From assembly GCF_001984175.1 (NCBI RefSeq), contig NZ_MTQP01000051.1, forward strand, positions 1 to 64,000: DNA of 64,000 nucleotides, given 5' to 3'. Below the pieces are notes generated by a model that ran no database searches, was not told the DNA's origin, and worked only from the letters and a program-made list of their open reading frames with translations. The stretch is from Saccharothrix sp. ALI-22-I. Its GTDB lineage: Bacteria; Actinomycetota; Actinomycetes; Mycobacteriales; Pseudonocardiaceae. Of the stretch, positions 15,601-23,905 are shown in pieces (position 1 is the stretch's first letter; each line of letters begins with the position of its first letter). A program made the position numbers and the translations under genes.

Positions 15601-16485
15601 ATGGCGGAGTTCACCCTGACCGGTCTGCGCGTGCTGCGCGAGGTGGCCGCACAAGGTTCGTTCACCGGCGCGGCCGAACGACTGGGCTACACGCAGTCCG
15701 CCGTCTCCCGCCAGGTAGCCGCGCTGGAAACCGCCGCAGGCACGCAACTGTTCCAGCGAACCGCCCGAGGCGTGCGCCTGACCGAGGCCGGACACGTCCT
15801 CCTCCGCCACGCAGACGCCGTCCTGGACCGCGTGGACGCCGCCCGCCACGACCTGGACAACCTCCGAGGCCAGGTCGCGGGCCGACTTCGGGTAGGCGCC
15901 TTCCCCACCGCGATGGCCGCCCTACTCCCCCAGGCCATCAGCCGTGCCCGACAGATCGAGGTGACGTTACGGGAAGGCACGACACCCGCCCAACTACGCC
16001 GGGTCAGAGCGGGCACGCTCGGTCTGGCGGTCGTGGGCGGTGTGACAGACGACCCCGGCCTGCACCTGGACCCCCTACCGCCCGACCCGCTGCTGCTGGC
16101 GGTCGCACGGGACCACCCGTTGGCCGGGGTGCGGGCGGTGGCTTTCGAGCAGCTGGCAGCCGAAACGTGGATCGCCGGCAGCGCGAACCCGGAGGAGACC
16201 TTCCTCGCACCCTGGCGCCCACGCGTCGGTTTCGTAGTGCGCGAGTGGACCGCGAAACTCGGCCTGGTCGCGGCCGGTCTAGGCGTGACCGTGGTGCCCG
16301 GCCTGGCGGCAACGTCCGTTCGCGCCGACATCGCACTGATCCGCATCAGCGACCCGGAAGCCACACGGGCGGTAGCAGTGGCCACGCGCGACCGGACCGA
16401 GACGACCCGGGCGTTCGCCGACGTCCTGCACGACGTGGCCGCAGACCTGGCAGTAGCCCTACGCCACCGCCTCCAAGACCGCTAA
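15601..16485 (+). CDS. LysR-family transcriptional regulator
   Basis: A 294-residue LysR protein. The winged HTH is at the N-terminus (VAAQGSFTGAAERLGYTQSA, then VSRQVAALE), and the LysR substrate-binding domain occupies about residues 90-290. It lies divergently from the F420 oxidoreductase, the usual arrangement for a LysR protein and its target. Its stop overlaps a degenerate DUF397 fragment on the other strand. The inducer is unknown. Confidence 0.92.
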   Translation: MAEFTLTGLRVLREVAAQGSFTGAAERLGYTQSAVSRQVAALETAAGTQLFQRTARGVRLTEAGHVLLRHADAVLDRVDAARHDLDNLRGQVAGRLRVGAFPTAMAALLPQAISRARQIEVTLREGTTPAQLRRVRAGTLGLAVVGGVTDDPGLHLDPLPPDPLLLAVARDHPLAGVRAVAFEQLAAETWIAGSANPEETFLAPWRPRVGFVVREWTAKLGLVAAGLGVTVVPGLAATSVRADIALIRISDPEATRAVAVATRDRTETTRAFADVLHDVAADLAVALRHRLQDR

Positions 16486-16577
16486 CCCTTCAAACCGGCC
16501 ACAAACGCAGCCCAAGCCGGCGACGGCAACCCCAGACGCGGACCGGCTACGTTCTTCGAGTCCCGCACCCCCGTCAA
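16482..16577 (-). pseudogene. DUF397 C-terminal remnant
   Basis: A minus-strand frame ending at TAG 16482 reads VRDSKNVAGPRL and then PAWAAFVAGLKG. This is the signature C-terminus of DUF397 proteins, partners of Scr1-type XRE regulators. No start codon or N-terminal half can be found upstream in the same frame. It is a broken gene, left beside the LysR gene with its stop overlapping the LysR stop. Confidence 0.65.
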
Positions 16578-16735
16578 CCGGCGTGGTAGAGCTGACTTTC
16601 CGGGGCGGCACGGAGGTGATGCCGTCCTTCACCCGGCGGGGGGTTCGAACAGTTCAAGGCGCAGTGGCCGGAGGTCGTCGCCAAAGCCGACGCGCGGTTC
16701 GCGGATCACACGATTTAGTGATCTTGCAGCGGTTC
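16578..16735 (+). other. Frameshifted coding debris on the plus strand
   Basis: Two short plus-strand frames look like pieces of one protein tail: VELTFRGGTEVMPSF in one frame, then FEQFKAQWPEVVAKADARF ending at TAG near 16717 in another. A one-base shift within the run of C/G near 16633-16645 would join them. The parent family was not recognised. Confidence 0.4.
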
Positions 16736-17437
16736 TCAGGTCAGGAAGCCGCGTAGCAGCAGGGCGGTGCCGTCCAGGTGTTCGGCCATCGCCCGTCGCG
16801 CGGCCTCCGGGTCGCCTGCCACGATGTGGGTGACGATCACCTCGTGCTGCTCGTTCGAGTGCGCCAGGTTGGGTGCCAGCAGTGGGATGCGGTCCAGTAG
16901 GGCGTTGACGCGCGTCCGGGCGTCCGCGACAGCAGCGGTGAGCGACGGGGAGCCGGTCGCCTCGGCAATGGCCAGGTGCAGCCGTGAGTCCTTGCGCCGG
17001 TACTCCTCCAACGACGCGTCACGGCACTCGGTCAGGCGCGTCAACAGGTTCCGCCGCTCCACCGCCCCCAACGCACGACCCGCCGCGCACTCCGCCGCAC
17101 CCGTCTCCACCGCCAGCCGCAACGTCAACGCGTCCGCCAGCTCCTCCGGATCGACCCGGCGGTCCGGCGCGGCCACGGGCACCGGGGAGTTCACGAACGT
17201 CCCGCCGTACCGGCCGCGCCGCGACTCGACGTACCCGGCGTCCTGCAACGACCTGATCGCCTCGCGCAATGTCACCCGACTGACCCCCAACCGGGTGGCC
17301 AGCTCACGCTCCGCAGGCAACCGCTCCCCCGGCCCCACCACACCGAGCCGGATCGCCTGCATGAGCCGTTCCACGGTCTCCTCGAACGCGTTGCCCGCCC
17401 GCACGGGGCGGAACAACGCGTCCTGAAGAGGCATCAC
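16736..17437 (-). CDS. GntR/FadR-type (FCD) transcriptional regulator
   Basis: A 233-residue regulator. A GntR winged HTH (RLPAERELATRLGVSRVTLR, then EAIRSLQDAGYV) is followed by an FCD ligand domain from about residue 90. The start is GTG 17437, which overlaps the SDR stop (GTGA). It is the last gene of the catabolic operon running from 21.7 kb and is probably its local repressor. The likely effector is an intermediate of ethanolamine or amine breakdown, by context only. Confidence 0.9.
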   Translation of the reverse strand: MMPLQDALFRPVRAGNAFEETVERLMQAIRLGVVGPGERLPAERELATRLGVSRVTLREAIRSLQDAGYVESRRGRYGGTFVNSPVPVAAPDRRVDPEELADALTLRLAVETGAAECAAGRALGAVERRNLLTRLTECRDASLEEYRRKDSRLHLAIAEATGSPSLTAAVADARTRVNALLDRIPLLAPNLAHSNEQHEVIVTHIVAGDPEAARRAMAEHLDGTALLLRGFLT

Positions 17438-18201
17438 AGCGGTGTCACGTAGGCACCGGCGATACCGCCGTCCACCAGGAAGTTCGACGCCGTCATGAAC
17501 GACGAGTCGTCACTGGCCAGGAACGCGACGGCGGCCGCGATCTCCTCCGGCTCGGCGAACCGGCCCAACGGCACGTGCACCAACCGCCGCGCGGCCCGCT
17601 CCGGGTCCTTCGCGAACAGCTCCCGCAGCAACGGCGTGTTCACCGGTCCAGGTGACAGGGCGTTGACCCGCACCCCCTGCCGGGCGAACTGCACACCCAG
17701 CTCCCGGCTCATCGCCAACACGCCGCCCTTGGACGCCGTGTACGAGATCTGGGACGTCGCCGCACCCATCGTGGCCACGAACGAAGCCGTGTTGATCACC
17801 GAACCGCGCCCCTGCGACAGCATGTGCGGGATGGCGTACTTGCAGCACAAGTACACCGAGGTCAGGTTGACCTTCTGCACCCGCTCCCACGCCTCGATAC
17901 CGGTCGTCAGGATCGAGTCGTCGTCCGGCGGCGAGATGCCCGCGTTGTTGAACGCGATGTCCACCGAACCGTAAGTGTCCACAGCGGTCTGGTAGAGCGC
18001 CGACACCTGCTCTTCGTCGGTCACGTCGACCTGCACGAACAGCCCGCCGACCTCGTCGGCCGCCGCTTTGCCCGCGTCCGCGTCGACATCGGCGACGACG
18101 ACCCGCGCACCCTCCGACGCCAATCGCCGCACCGAGGCCAGGCCGATGCCGCTGCCACCACCGGTGACCACGGCAACCCGGCCCTCAAGTCGCTGAACCA
18201 T
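17434..18201 (-). CDS. Short-chain dehydrogenase/reductase of the amine-catabolic operon
   Basis: A 255-residue classical SDR. It has the NAD(P)-binding GGGSGIG near residue 15, NNAG near 90, and the catalytic Ser/Tyr/Lys set (NTASF, YTASK). Automatic annotation would call it a 3-oxoacyl-ACP reductase. The company of a glutamine-synthetase-like ligase, an aldehyde dehydrogenase and a C26 amidase instead suggests oxidation of an alcohol intermediate such as gamma-glutamylethanolamide to its aldehyde. That role is inference. It overlaps the regulator gene and follows the aldehyde dehydrogenase by 24 bp. Confidence 0.88.
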   Translation of the reverse strand: MVQRLEGRVAVVTGGGSGIGLASVRRLASEGARVVVADVDADAGKAAADEVGGLFVQVDVTDEEQVSALYQTAVDTYGSVDIAFNNAGISPPDDDSILTTGIEAWERVQKVNLTSVYLCCKYAIPHMLSQGRGSVINTASFVATMGAATSQISYTASKGGVLAMSRELGVQFARQGVRVNALSPGPVNTPLLRELFAKDPERAARRLVHVPLGRFAEPEEIAAAVAFLASDDSSFMTASNFLVDGGIAGAYVTPL

Positions 18202-18225
18202 GTCTCATCCAATCAGTACGCAGCA

Positions 18226-19584
18226 TCAGTGAGCGATGAAGACGTTCTTGGTCTCGGTGAACGAGTCGAGCGCGTCCGGCCCGAGCTCACGCCCCAACCC
18301 GGACTGCTTGAACCCGCCGAACGGCGTCCAGTACCGCACCGACGAGTGGGAGTTGACCGACAGGTTCCCCGCCTCGACGGCCCGCGACACGCGCAGCGCC
18401 CGCCCCACGTCCCGCGTCCAGATCGACCCGGACAGGCCGAAGTCGCTGTCGTTGGCCAACCGCACCGCGTCCTCCTCGTCGGTGAACGGCAGCACGGCCA
18501 CCACCGGACCGAAGATCTCCTCCACGGCGGCGGGATCACCCGGCGCGACCGGTGCCAACACCGTTGGGGGGAACCAGAAACCCGCGCCGGTGGGAGCCGA
18601 TCCGCGGAACGCCACCGGCGCGTCGGAAGGCACGTAGGACGCGACCTTCTCCCGGTGCGCGGCCGAGATCAACGGCCCCATCTCGGTGGCCTCGTCCCCC
18701 GGCGCACCGACCACGACACCCTTGACCGCCGGCTCCAGCAACTCCATGAACCGGTCGTACACCGACGCCTGCACCAGAATCCGGGACCGCGCGCAGCAGT
18801 CCTGACCGGCGTTGTCGAACACCCCGTACGGCGCCGTCGCGGCGGCCCGCTCCAGGTCCGCGTCGTCGAACACGATGTTGGCCGACTTGCCGCCCAGCTC
18901 CAGCGTCACCCGCTTCACCTGCTCCGCGCACCCGGCCATGACCTGCTTGCCGACCCGCGTGGACCCGGTGAACACGACCTTGCGCACGTCGGGGTGCGTC
19001 ACGAACCGTTGCCCCACCACCGGCCCGGCCCCCGGCAGCACCTGGAACACGTCCTCCGGAATCCCGGCCTCCAGGGCCAGGGAAGCCAGCCGCAGCGCGG
19101 TCAACGGCGTCAGCTCGGCGGGCTTGAGCACCACCGTGTTCCCCGCCGCCAACGCGGGCGCGAAGCCCCACGAGGCGATCGGCATCGGGAAGTTCCACGG
19201 CACGATCACGCCGACCACGCCCACCGGCTCGTGGAAGGTCACGTTCAGCCCGCCGGGCACCGGGATCTGCCTGCCGAACAAGCGTTCCGGCGCGGCCGAG
19301 TAGTAGTGCAGCACATCGCGGACGTTCCCGGCCTCCCACCGCGCGTTGCCGATGGTGTGCCCGGAGTTCAGCACCTCCAGTGCCGCCAACTCCTCCAGCG
19401 CACCGTCGACCGCCTCGGCGAACCGCCGCAGCAGCCGGGCCCGGTCACCGGGCGCGACCGCACGCCACGCGGGCAGCGCCGCCGACGCACGGGCGATCGC
19501 CGCGTCGGTCTCCTCCAGCGAGGCCAGCGGAACCGACCGGACCACCTCCTCGGTGGCCGGGTTGATCACGTCGAACGACGTCAC
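18226..19584 (-). CDS. NAD(P)-dependent aldehyde dehydrogenase (PuuC-like)
   Basis: A 452-residue aldehyde dehydrogenase. Motifs are VPWNFP, VFTGSTRVG, LELGGKSANIV with the general-base Glu, and catalytic Cys in NAGQDCCARS. Such enzymes oxidise gamma-glutamyl-aminoaldehydes in PuuC-type pathways. GTG 19584 overlaps the C26 hydrolase stop (GTGA) and has AGGAG 7 nt upstream. Within this operon its likely substrate is a gamma-glutamylated amino aldehyde. Confidence 0.93.
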   Translation of the reverse strand: MTSFDVINPATEEVVRSVPLASLEETDAAIARASAALPAWRAVAPGDRARLLRRFAEAVDGALEELAALEVLNSGHTIGNARWEAGNVRDVLHYYSAAPERLFGRQIPVPGGLNVTFHEPVGVVGVIVPWNFPMPIASWGFAPALAAGNTVVLKPAELTPLTALRLASLALEAGIPEDVFQVLPGAGPVVGQRFVTHPDVRKVVFTGSTRVGKQVMAGCAEQVKRVTLELGGKSANIVFDDADLERAAATAPYGVFDNAGQDCCARSRILVQASVYDRFMELLEPAVKGVVVGAPGDEATEMGPLISAAHREKVASYVPSDAPVAFRGSAPTGAGFWFPPTVLAPVAPGDPAAVEEIFGPVVAVLPFTDEEDAVRLANDSDFGLSGSIWTRDVGRALRVSRAVEAGNLSVNSHSSVRYWTPFGGFKQSGLGRELGPDALDSFTETKNVFIAH

Positions 19585-20345
19585 CTAGTACTCCTGTCCG
19601 GATTCGAAACGTGCCCATGGGATGCGTGCCGGTGCGATGCGTGCCCACGGGAAGCGGCACCCACCAGAGCGGCGAACAAGCGGTCGTCCTCGCTGTCGGC
19701 CTCGGGGTGCGACTGGACGCCGAGCACGAACCGCGCGCCCGGCAGCTCCACCGCCTCCACGGTGCCGTCCGGCGCGCCCGCGACCACGCGCAGGCCGTCA
19801 CCGAGAACGTCCAACGCCTGGTGGTGGTGGCAGTACACGGTGGTGGCCGTGCCGACGATCCCGGCCAGCACCGAACCGGCCTCGACCGCGATCCCGGTGT
19901 GCTCGAACACCGCGGGCGCCGGGTTGTGGCCCTCCACGTGCTGGATCAACGTGCCGCCCAGTGCCACGTTGAGCACCTGCATGCCCCGGCACACCGCCAG
20001 CAGCGGCAGGTCGAGCTTCAACGCCGCACGGGTCAGGTTCAGCTCGACCACGTCCCGGTCGGGCCGCGCCGGTCCGGTGCGCGGGTCGCGCGGCCGCCCG
20101 TACAGCGCCGGGTCCACGTCCGCGCCGCCGGCCAGCACCAGACCGTCCAGGAAACCGATGCTGTCCGCGTCCCACGTGCCGACCGGCGGCAGCAGCACGG
20201 GGTTGCCGCCCGCGCGCACCACCGAGTCGAGGTAATCCCGGTGCAGTACCGCCGCCTCCACGTCCCAGACGCCGAACTTCGTGCGTTCCAGGTACGTGCT
20301 GACGCCGATCAGCGGCCTGCCGGAGTCAGAGCCGTTCGAAACCAC
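19581..20345 (-). CDS. Gamma-glutamyl amidase of peptidase family C26 (PuuD-like)
   Basis: A 254-residue class I amidotransferase-type hydrolase. The nucleophile Cys is in LAVCRGMQVLN and the His in GVQSHPE; DGLVLAGGADVDP near residue 70 is typical of PuuD. These enzymes hydrolyse gamma-glutamyl amides, releasing glutamate. The GTG start lies inside the end of the ligase gene (20-bp overlap). The C-terminus carries a histidine-rich tail (HASHRHASHGH) of unknown purpose. In this operon it would release glutamate and the oxidised amine, glycine if the substrate is ethanolamine. Confidence 0.9.
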   Translation of the reverse strand: MVSNGSDSGRPLIGVSTYLERTKFGVWDVEAAVLHRDYLDSVVRAGGNPVLLPPVGTWDADSIGFLDGLVLAGGADVDPALYGRPRDPRTGPARPDRDVVELNLTRAALKLDLPLLAVCRGMQVLNVALGGTLIQHVEGHNPAPAVFEHTGIAVEAGSVLAGIVGTATTVYCHHHQALDVLGDGLRVVAGAPDGTVEAVELPGARFVLGVQSHPEADSEDDRLFAALVGAASRGHASHRHASHGHVSNPDRSTR

Positions 20346-21666
20346 GGATGCGCTCCCAATCCGTCACCGACGAGTCGAACGCGGCCAGCTCGACCCGGGC
20401 CGCGTTGAGGTAGTGATCGACCACGTCCTGGCCGAACGCGTCACGCGCGAGTTCGCTCTTGGCCAGCAGGGACGCGGCGTCACGGAGCGTAGCGGGCACG
20501 GTGGGGCGGTCGGACGAGTAGGCGTTGCCGACGAACTCGTCCTCCAGCGGCAGCTCGTTGTCCACGCCGTGCAGACCGGCCGCGATCAGGGCGGCGACGG
20601 CCAGGTACGGGTTCACGTCACCGCCGGGCACCCGGTTCTCGAACCGCAGCGACTGGCCGTGCCCGACCACGCGCAGTGAGCACGTCCGGTTGTCCTTGCC
20701 CCACGCCACGGCGGTCGGCGCGAAGCTGCCCGGCACGAACCGCTTGTAGGAGTTGATGTTCGGGGCGAGGAAGTAGGTCAGCTCGCGCAGCCCGGCCAGC
20801 TGACCGGCCAGGAAGTGCTCCATGAGCTTCGACATGCCGTCGCCCTCGGCGAACACCGGCTCGTCGTCGGTCGAACGCAGGCTCAGGTGGATGTGGCAGG
20901 AATTGCCCTCGCGCTCGTTGTACTTGGCCATGAACGTCAGCGCCTTGCCGTGCTGCGCCGCGATCTCCTTGGCGCCGTTCTTGTAGATGCTGTGGTTGTC
21001 GCAGGTCGCCAGCGCCTCGGTGTAGCGGAACGCGATCTCGTGCTGGCCGGGGTTGCACTCGCCCTTGGCCGACTCGACGTACAGGCCCGCGCCCGTCATG
21101 TGGTTGCGGATGGCGCGCAGCAGCGGCTCGATGCGGGCGGTGCCGAGCATGGAGTAGTCCACGTTGTACTGGTTCGACGGGGTGAGGCCGCGGTAGCCCC
21201 GGTCCCAGGCGTCCTCGTAGGTGTTGTCGAAGACGATGAACTCCAGCTCCGTACCCACGAACGCGCGCAGCCCGCGTTCGGCGAGCCGGTCCAGCTGGCG
21301 CTTGAGGATCTGGCGCGGTGAGGCGATCACCGGCTCGCCGTTCTCCCAGACGAGGTCGCACATGACCATCGCGGTGCCCTCCTGCCACGGCACGCGGCGC
21401 AGCGTGGCCAGGTCGGGCCGCATCACGAAGTCGCCGTAGCCGCTCTCCCACGACGACATGGCGTAACCGCTGACCGTGTTCATCTCGACGTCCACGGCCA
21501 GCAGGTAGTTGCAGCCCTCGGCGGCGTGCGACAGGACCTCGTCCACGAAGTAGCGCGCGCCGCAGCGCTTGCCCTGGAGGCGGCCCTGCATGTCGACGAC
21601 GGCGATCAGCACCGTGTCGATCTCCCCGGCGTCCACGAGCACGCGCAACTCCTCCACGGCGAGCAT
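20326..21666 (-). CDS. Glutamine synthetase-like gamma-glutamyl-amine ligase (GlnA3/GlnA4 type)
   Basis: A 446-residue ligase of the glutamine synthetase fold. It has VGTELEFIVF, HIHLSL, and NINSYKRFVPGSFAP followed by AVAWGKDNR. The family joins glutamate to an amine at the cost of ATP; Streptomyces homologues act on polyamines (GlnA3) or ethanolamine (GlnA4). The divergent ethanolamine permease favours ethanolamine here. ATG 21666 is chosen because GGAGG stands 8 nt upstream; a TTG five codons earlier lies inside that site. It heads the operon ligase, amidase, aldehyde dehydrogenase, SDR, regulator. Confidence 0.88.
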   Translation of the reverse strand: MLAVEELRVLVDAGEIDTVLIAVVDMQGRLQGKRCGARYFVDEVLSHAAEGCNYLLAVDVEMNTVSGYAMSSWESGYGDFVMRPDLATLRRVPWQEGTAMVMCDLVWENGEPVIASPRQILKRQLDRLAERGLRAFVGTELEFIVFDNTYEDAWDRGYRGLTPSNQYNVDYSMLGTARIEPLLRAIRNHMTGAGLYVESAKGECNPGQHEIAFRYTEALATCDNHSIYKNGAKEIAAQHGKALTFMAKYNEREGNSCHIHLSLRSTDDEPVFAEGDGMSKLMEHFLAGQLAGLRELTYFLAPNINSYKRFVPGSFAPTAVAWGKDNRTCSLRVVGHGQSLRFENRVPGGDVNPYLAVAALIAAGLHGVDNELPLEDEFVGNAYSSDRPTVPATLRDAASLLAKSELARDAFGQDVVDHYLNAARVELAAFDSSVTDWERIRGFERL

Positions 21667-21892
21667 CCGCAGTACCTCCAAAGGTATGTCAGCGAGCCAT
21701 TGGACGGCTCATCCTGACACCATCGGGTGTACCGCGCCACCCTCGGCGGGAAACCGGCGCCCGGGAGGTGGGGCCGTTGGACACGAGTTCGACCCTTCGC
21801 GTGACTTTCCGCTGGACAACCGTTGACACCACCGGGGGAAGCGGGCCACTCTCCCCTCCAAAGGAGCGCGACTGACCCATTAGGGAGCGCAG
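21667..21892. promoter_or_regulatory. Divergent promoter region, gamma-glutamyl ligase operon and ethanolamine permease
   Basis: 226 bp between the two divergent units. The minus-strand ribosome binding site GGAGG is at 21675-21679. On the plus strand TTGACA near 21822-21827 is a good -35 candidate, but no clear -10 follows. The FadR-type regulator is the obvious candidate to bind here; no clear operator palindrome was recognised. Confidence 0.4.
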
Positions 21893-23308
21893 ATGGCCAA
21901 ACACGTCGAGTACGAGAAGGTGGGCAGCGAGTACCTGGAGCACCGGCAGCTCAAGCGCGGCGCCGCGGGCTGGGTGCTGCTGGCGGGCCTGGGGGTCTCC
22001 TACGTCATCTCCGGCGATTTCGCCGGGTGGAACTTCGGGCTCGCCCAGGGCGGCTGGGGCGGGTTGCTGGTCGCGACCATCCTGATGGGCGCCATGTACA
22101 CGTGCATGGTGTTCGGCCTGGCGGAACTCGCCGCCGCACTGCCCGTGGCCGGAGCCGGGTACGGCTTCGCGCGGCGGGCGCTGGGACCGTTGGGCGGTTT
22201 CGCCACCGGTATCGCGATCCTCATCGAGTACGCCATGGCGCCGGCGGCCATCGCGGTGTTCATCGGCGACTACGTCCAGGCGCTCGGGCTGTTCGGGCTC
22301 ACCAGCTCGTGGCCGGTGTACCTGGCCTGCTACCTGATCTTCGTCGGCGTGCACCTGTACGGCGTGGGCGAGGCCCTGCGGCTGATGTTCGTCATCACGG
22401 GTGTCGCGGTCGTCGCGCTGATCGCGTTCATCGTCGGCATGATCCCGAAGTTCGACTCGGCCAAGCTCTTCGACATCGGGGACGGCAGCTTCCTGCCGTT
22501 CGGGTTCACCGGTGCCATCGGGGCGCTGGTGTACGCGATCTGGTTCTTCCTCGCCGTCGAGGGCGTGCCGCTCGCCGCCGAGGAGGCGCGCGACCCGAAG
22601 AAGGACATGCCACGCGGCATCATCGGCGCGATGGTGGCGCTGCTGGTGTTCGCGGCGCTGATCCTCGTGCTCGCGCCGGGCGGTGCGGGCTCGCAGGCGT
22701 TGATGTCGTCCGGCAACCCGCTGCCCGAGGCGGTGCGCGCGGCCTACGGCGGCGACAACGTGCTCGCGCAGATCGTGAACTACGTGGGCCTCGCCGGGCT
22801 CGTCGCGTCGTTCTTCTCGATCATCTACGCGTACTCGCGGCAGCTGTTCGCGCTGTCGCGCGCGGGGTACTTGCCGCGCTGGTTGTCGAAGACCGGCAAG
22901 CGCAAGACGCCGTACCTGGCGCTGATCGTGCCCGGCACCATCGGGTTCGTCCTCGCGGCGGTCATGAAGAGCGGCGCGACGCTGATCAACATCGCGGTGT
23001 TCGGCGCGGCGCTGTCGTACGTGCTGATGATGGTGTCGCACATCGTGCTGCGCGTTCGTGAGCCGGGGTTGGAGCGTCCGTACCGGACGCCCGGCGGCGT
23101 CGTCACCACGGGTGTGGCGCTGGTGCTCGCGGTGGCGGCGGTCGTGGCGACGTTCTTCGTGGACGAACTGGCCGCCGGGATCACCGCGGGCATCGTCGTG
23201 GTGGCGTTGGCGTACTTCTGGTTCTACAGCCGACACCACCTGGTGGCCTCCGCGCCCGAAGAGGAGTTCGCCGCCATCGCGCAAGCGGAGGAGGAGTTGA
23301 AGGACTGA
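21893..23308 (+). CDS. eat: Ethanolamine permease (APC superfamily)
   Basis: A 471-residue transporter with about 12 hydrophobic segments. It begins with a soluble YEKVGSEYLEHRQLKRGAAG stretch, followed by SYVISGDFAGWNFGLAQGGW, and has FFLAVEGVPLAAEEARDPKK in the middle. These are hallmarks of the Eat ethanolamine permease group. It brings ethanolamine across the cytoplasmic membrane. ATG 21893 has GGGAG upstream. It is divergent from the ligase operon, and a strong terminator hairpin follows it. Confidence 0.88.
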   Translation: MAKHVEYEKVGSEYLEHRQLKRGAAGWVLLAGLGVSYVISGDFAGWNFGLAQGGWGGLLVATILMGAMYTCMVFGLAELAAALPVAGAGYGFARRALGPLGGFATGIAILIEYAMAPAAIAVFIGDYVQALGLFGLTSSWPVYLACYLIFVGVHLYGVGEALRLMFVITGVAVVALIAFIVGMIPKFDSAKLFDIGDGSFLPFGFTGAIGALVYAIWFFLAVEGVPLAAEEARDPKKDMPRGIIGAMVALLVFAALILVLAPGGAGSQALMSSGNPLPEAVRAAYGGDNVLAQIVNYVGLAGLVASFFSIIYAYSRQLFALSRAGYLPRWLSKTGKRKTPYLALIVPGTIGFVLAAVMKSGATLINIAVFGAALSYVLMMVSHIVLRVREPGLERPYRTPGGVVTTGVALVLAVAAVVATFFVDELAAGITAGIVVVALAYFWFYSRHHLVASAPEEEFAAIAQAEEELKD

Positions 23309-23310
23309 CC

Positions 23311-23354
23311 CGGTCACGTCGGGTGGCAACCCTCGCCGCCACCCGACGTGACCG
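23311..23354 (+). terminator. Terminator hairpin after the ethanolamine permease
   Basis: A perfect 17-bp inverted repeat (23311-23327 with 23338-23354) around a 10-nt loop, immediately after the permease stop. It has no T-tract, as is common in actinomycetes. Confidence 0.85.
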
Positions 23355-23443
23355 CGGTTCCACCTAGCGTGGAACGCAAGTTCTCCTGGGAGTGGGAACC
23401 CCTTTGCCGACTGGGGCGCCGACGAACAGGAGGAGCAGAAGTC

Positions 23444-23905
23444 ATGACACCCAGGACGTTCACGGCCGGCGCGGCCATCGCGGCGCTGATCGTCACGACC
23501 ACCCCCGCCATCGCCGCACCGACCTACGTAGACCAGGTCCTGACGCTGACGAACGGGGAGCGCACGGCCGTGGGCTGCCCGGCACTCGCGCCCAACCCCC
23601 GACTCGCGTCAGCGGCCAAGCGGCACAACGACGAGATGGCACGCAGCGGCAACTTCAGCCACACCGGCGTGGACGGCAGCACACCCGCCCAACGCCTCAC
23701 CGAAGCGGGTTACCACTACCGGATGATGGCGGAGAACATCGCCGCCGGCCAGACGTCCGCGGCAGAAGTCGTGCGGGCCTGGATGAACAGCTCAAGCCAC
23801 CGGACCAACATCGTCAACTGCGAGCTGCGCGACCTCGGTGTGGCGTACGCCGTGGACCGGAACAACAAGCCTTACTGGACCCAGGACTTCGGCGCCACCG
23901 GCTAG
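23444..23905 (+). CDS. Secreted CAP-domain (SCP/YkwD-like) protein
   Basis: A 153-residue protein with a signal peptide (AAIAALIVTTTPAIAAP, cleavage near residue 25) and a single CAP domain. Motifs are HNDEMARSGNFSHTG, MAENIAAG, AWMNSSSHRTNI and the terminal YWTQDFG. CAP proteins are extracellular; bacterial members are of uncertain function. ATG 23444 has AGGAGGAG upstream. The stop overlaps the stop of the convergent LRR remnant (CTAG). Confidence 0.9.
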   Translation: MTPRTFTAGAAIAALIVTTTPAIAAPTYVDQVLTLTNGERTAVGCPALAPNPRLASAAKRHNDEMARSGNFSHTGVDGSTPAQRLTEAGYHYRMMAENIAAGQTSAAEVVRAWMNSSSHRTNIVNCELRDLGVAYAVDRNNKPYWTQDFGATG

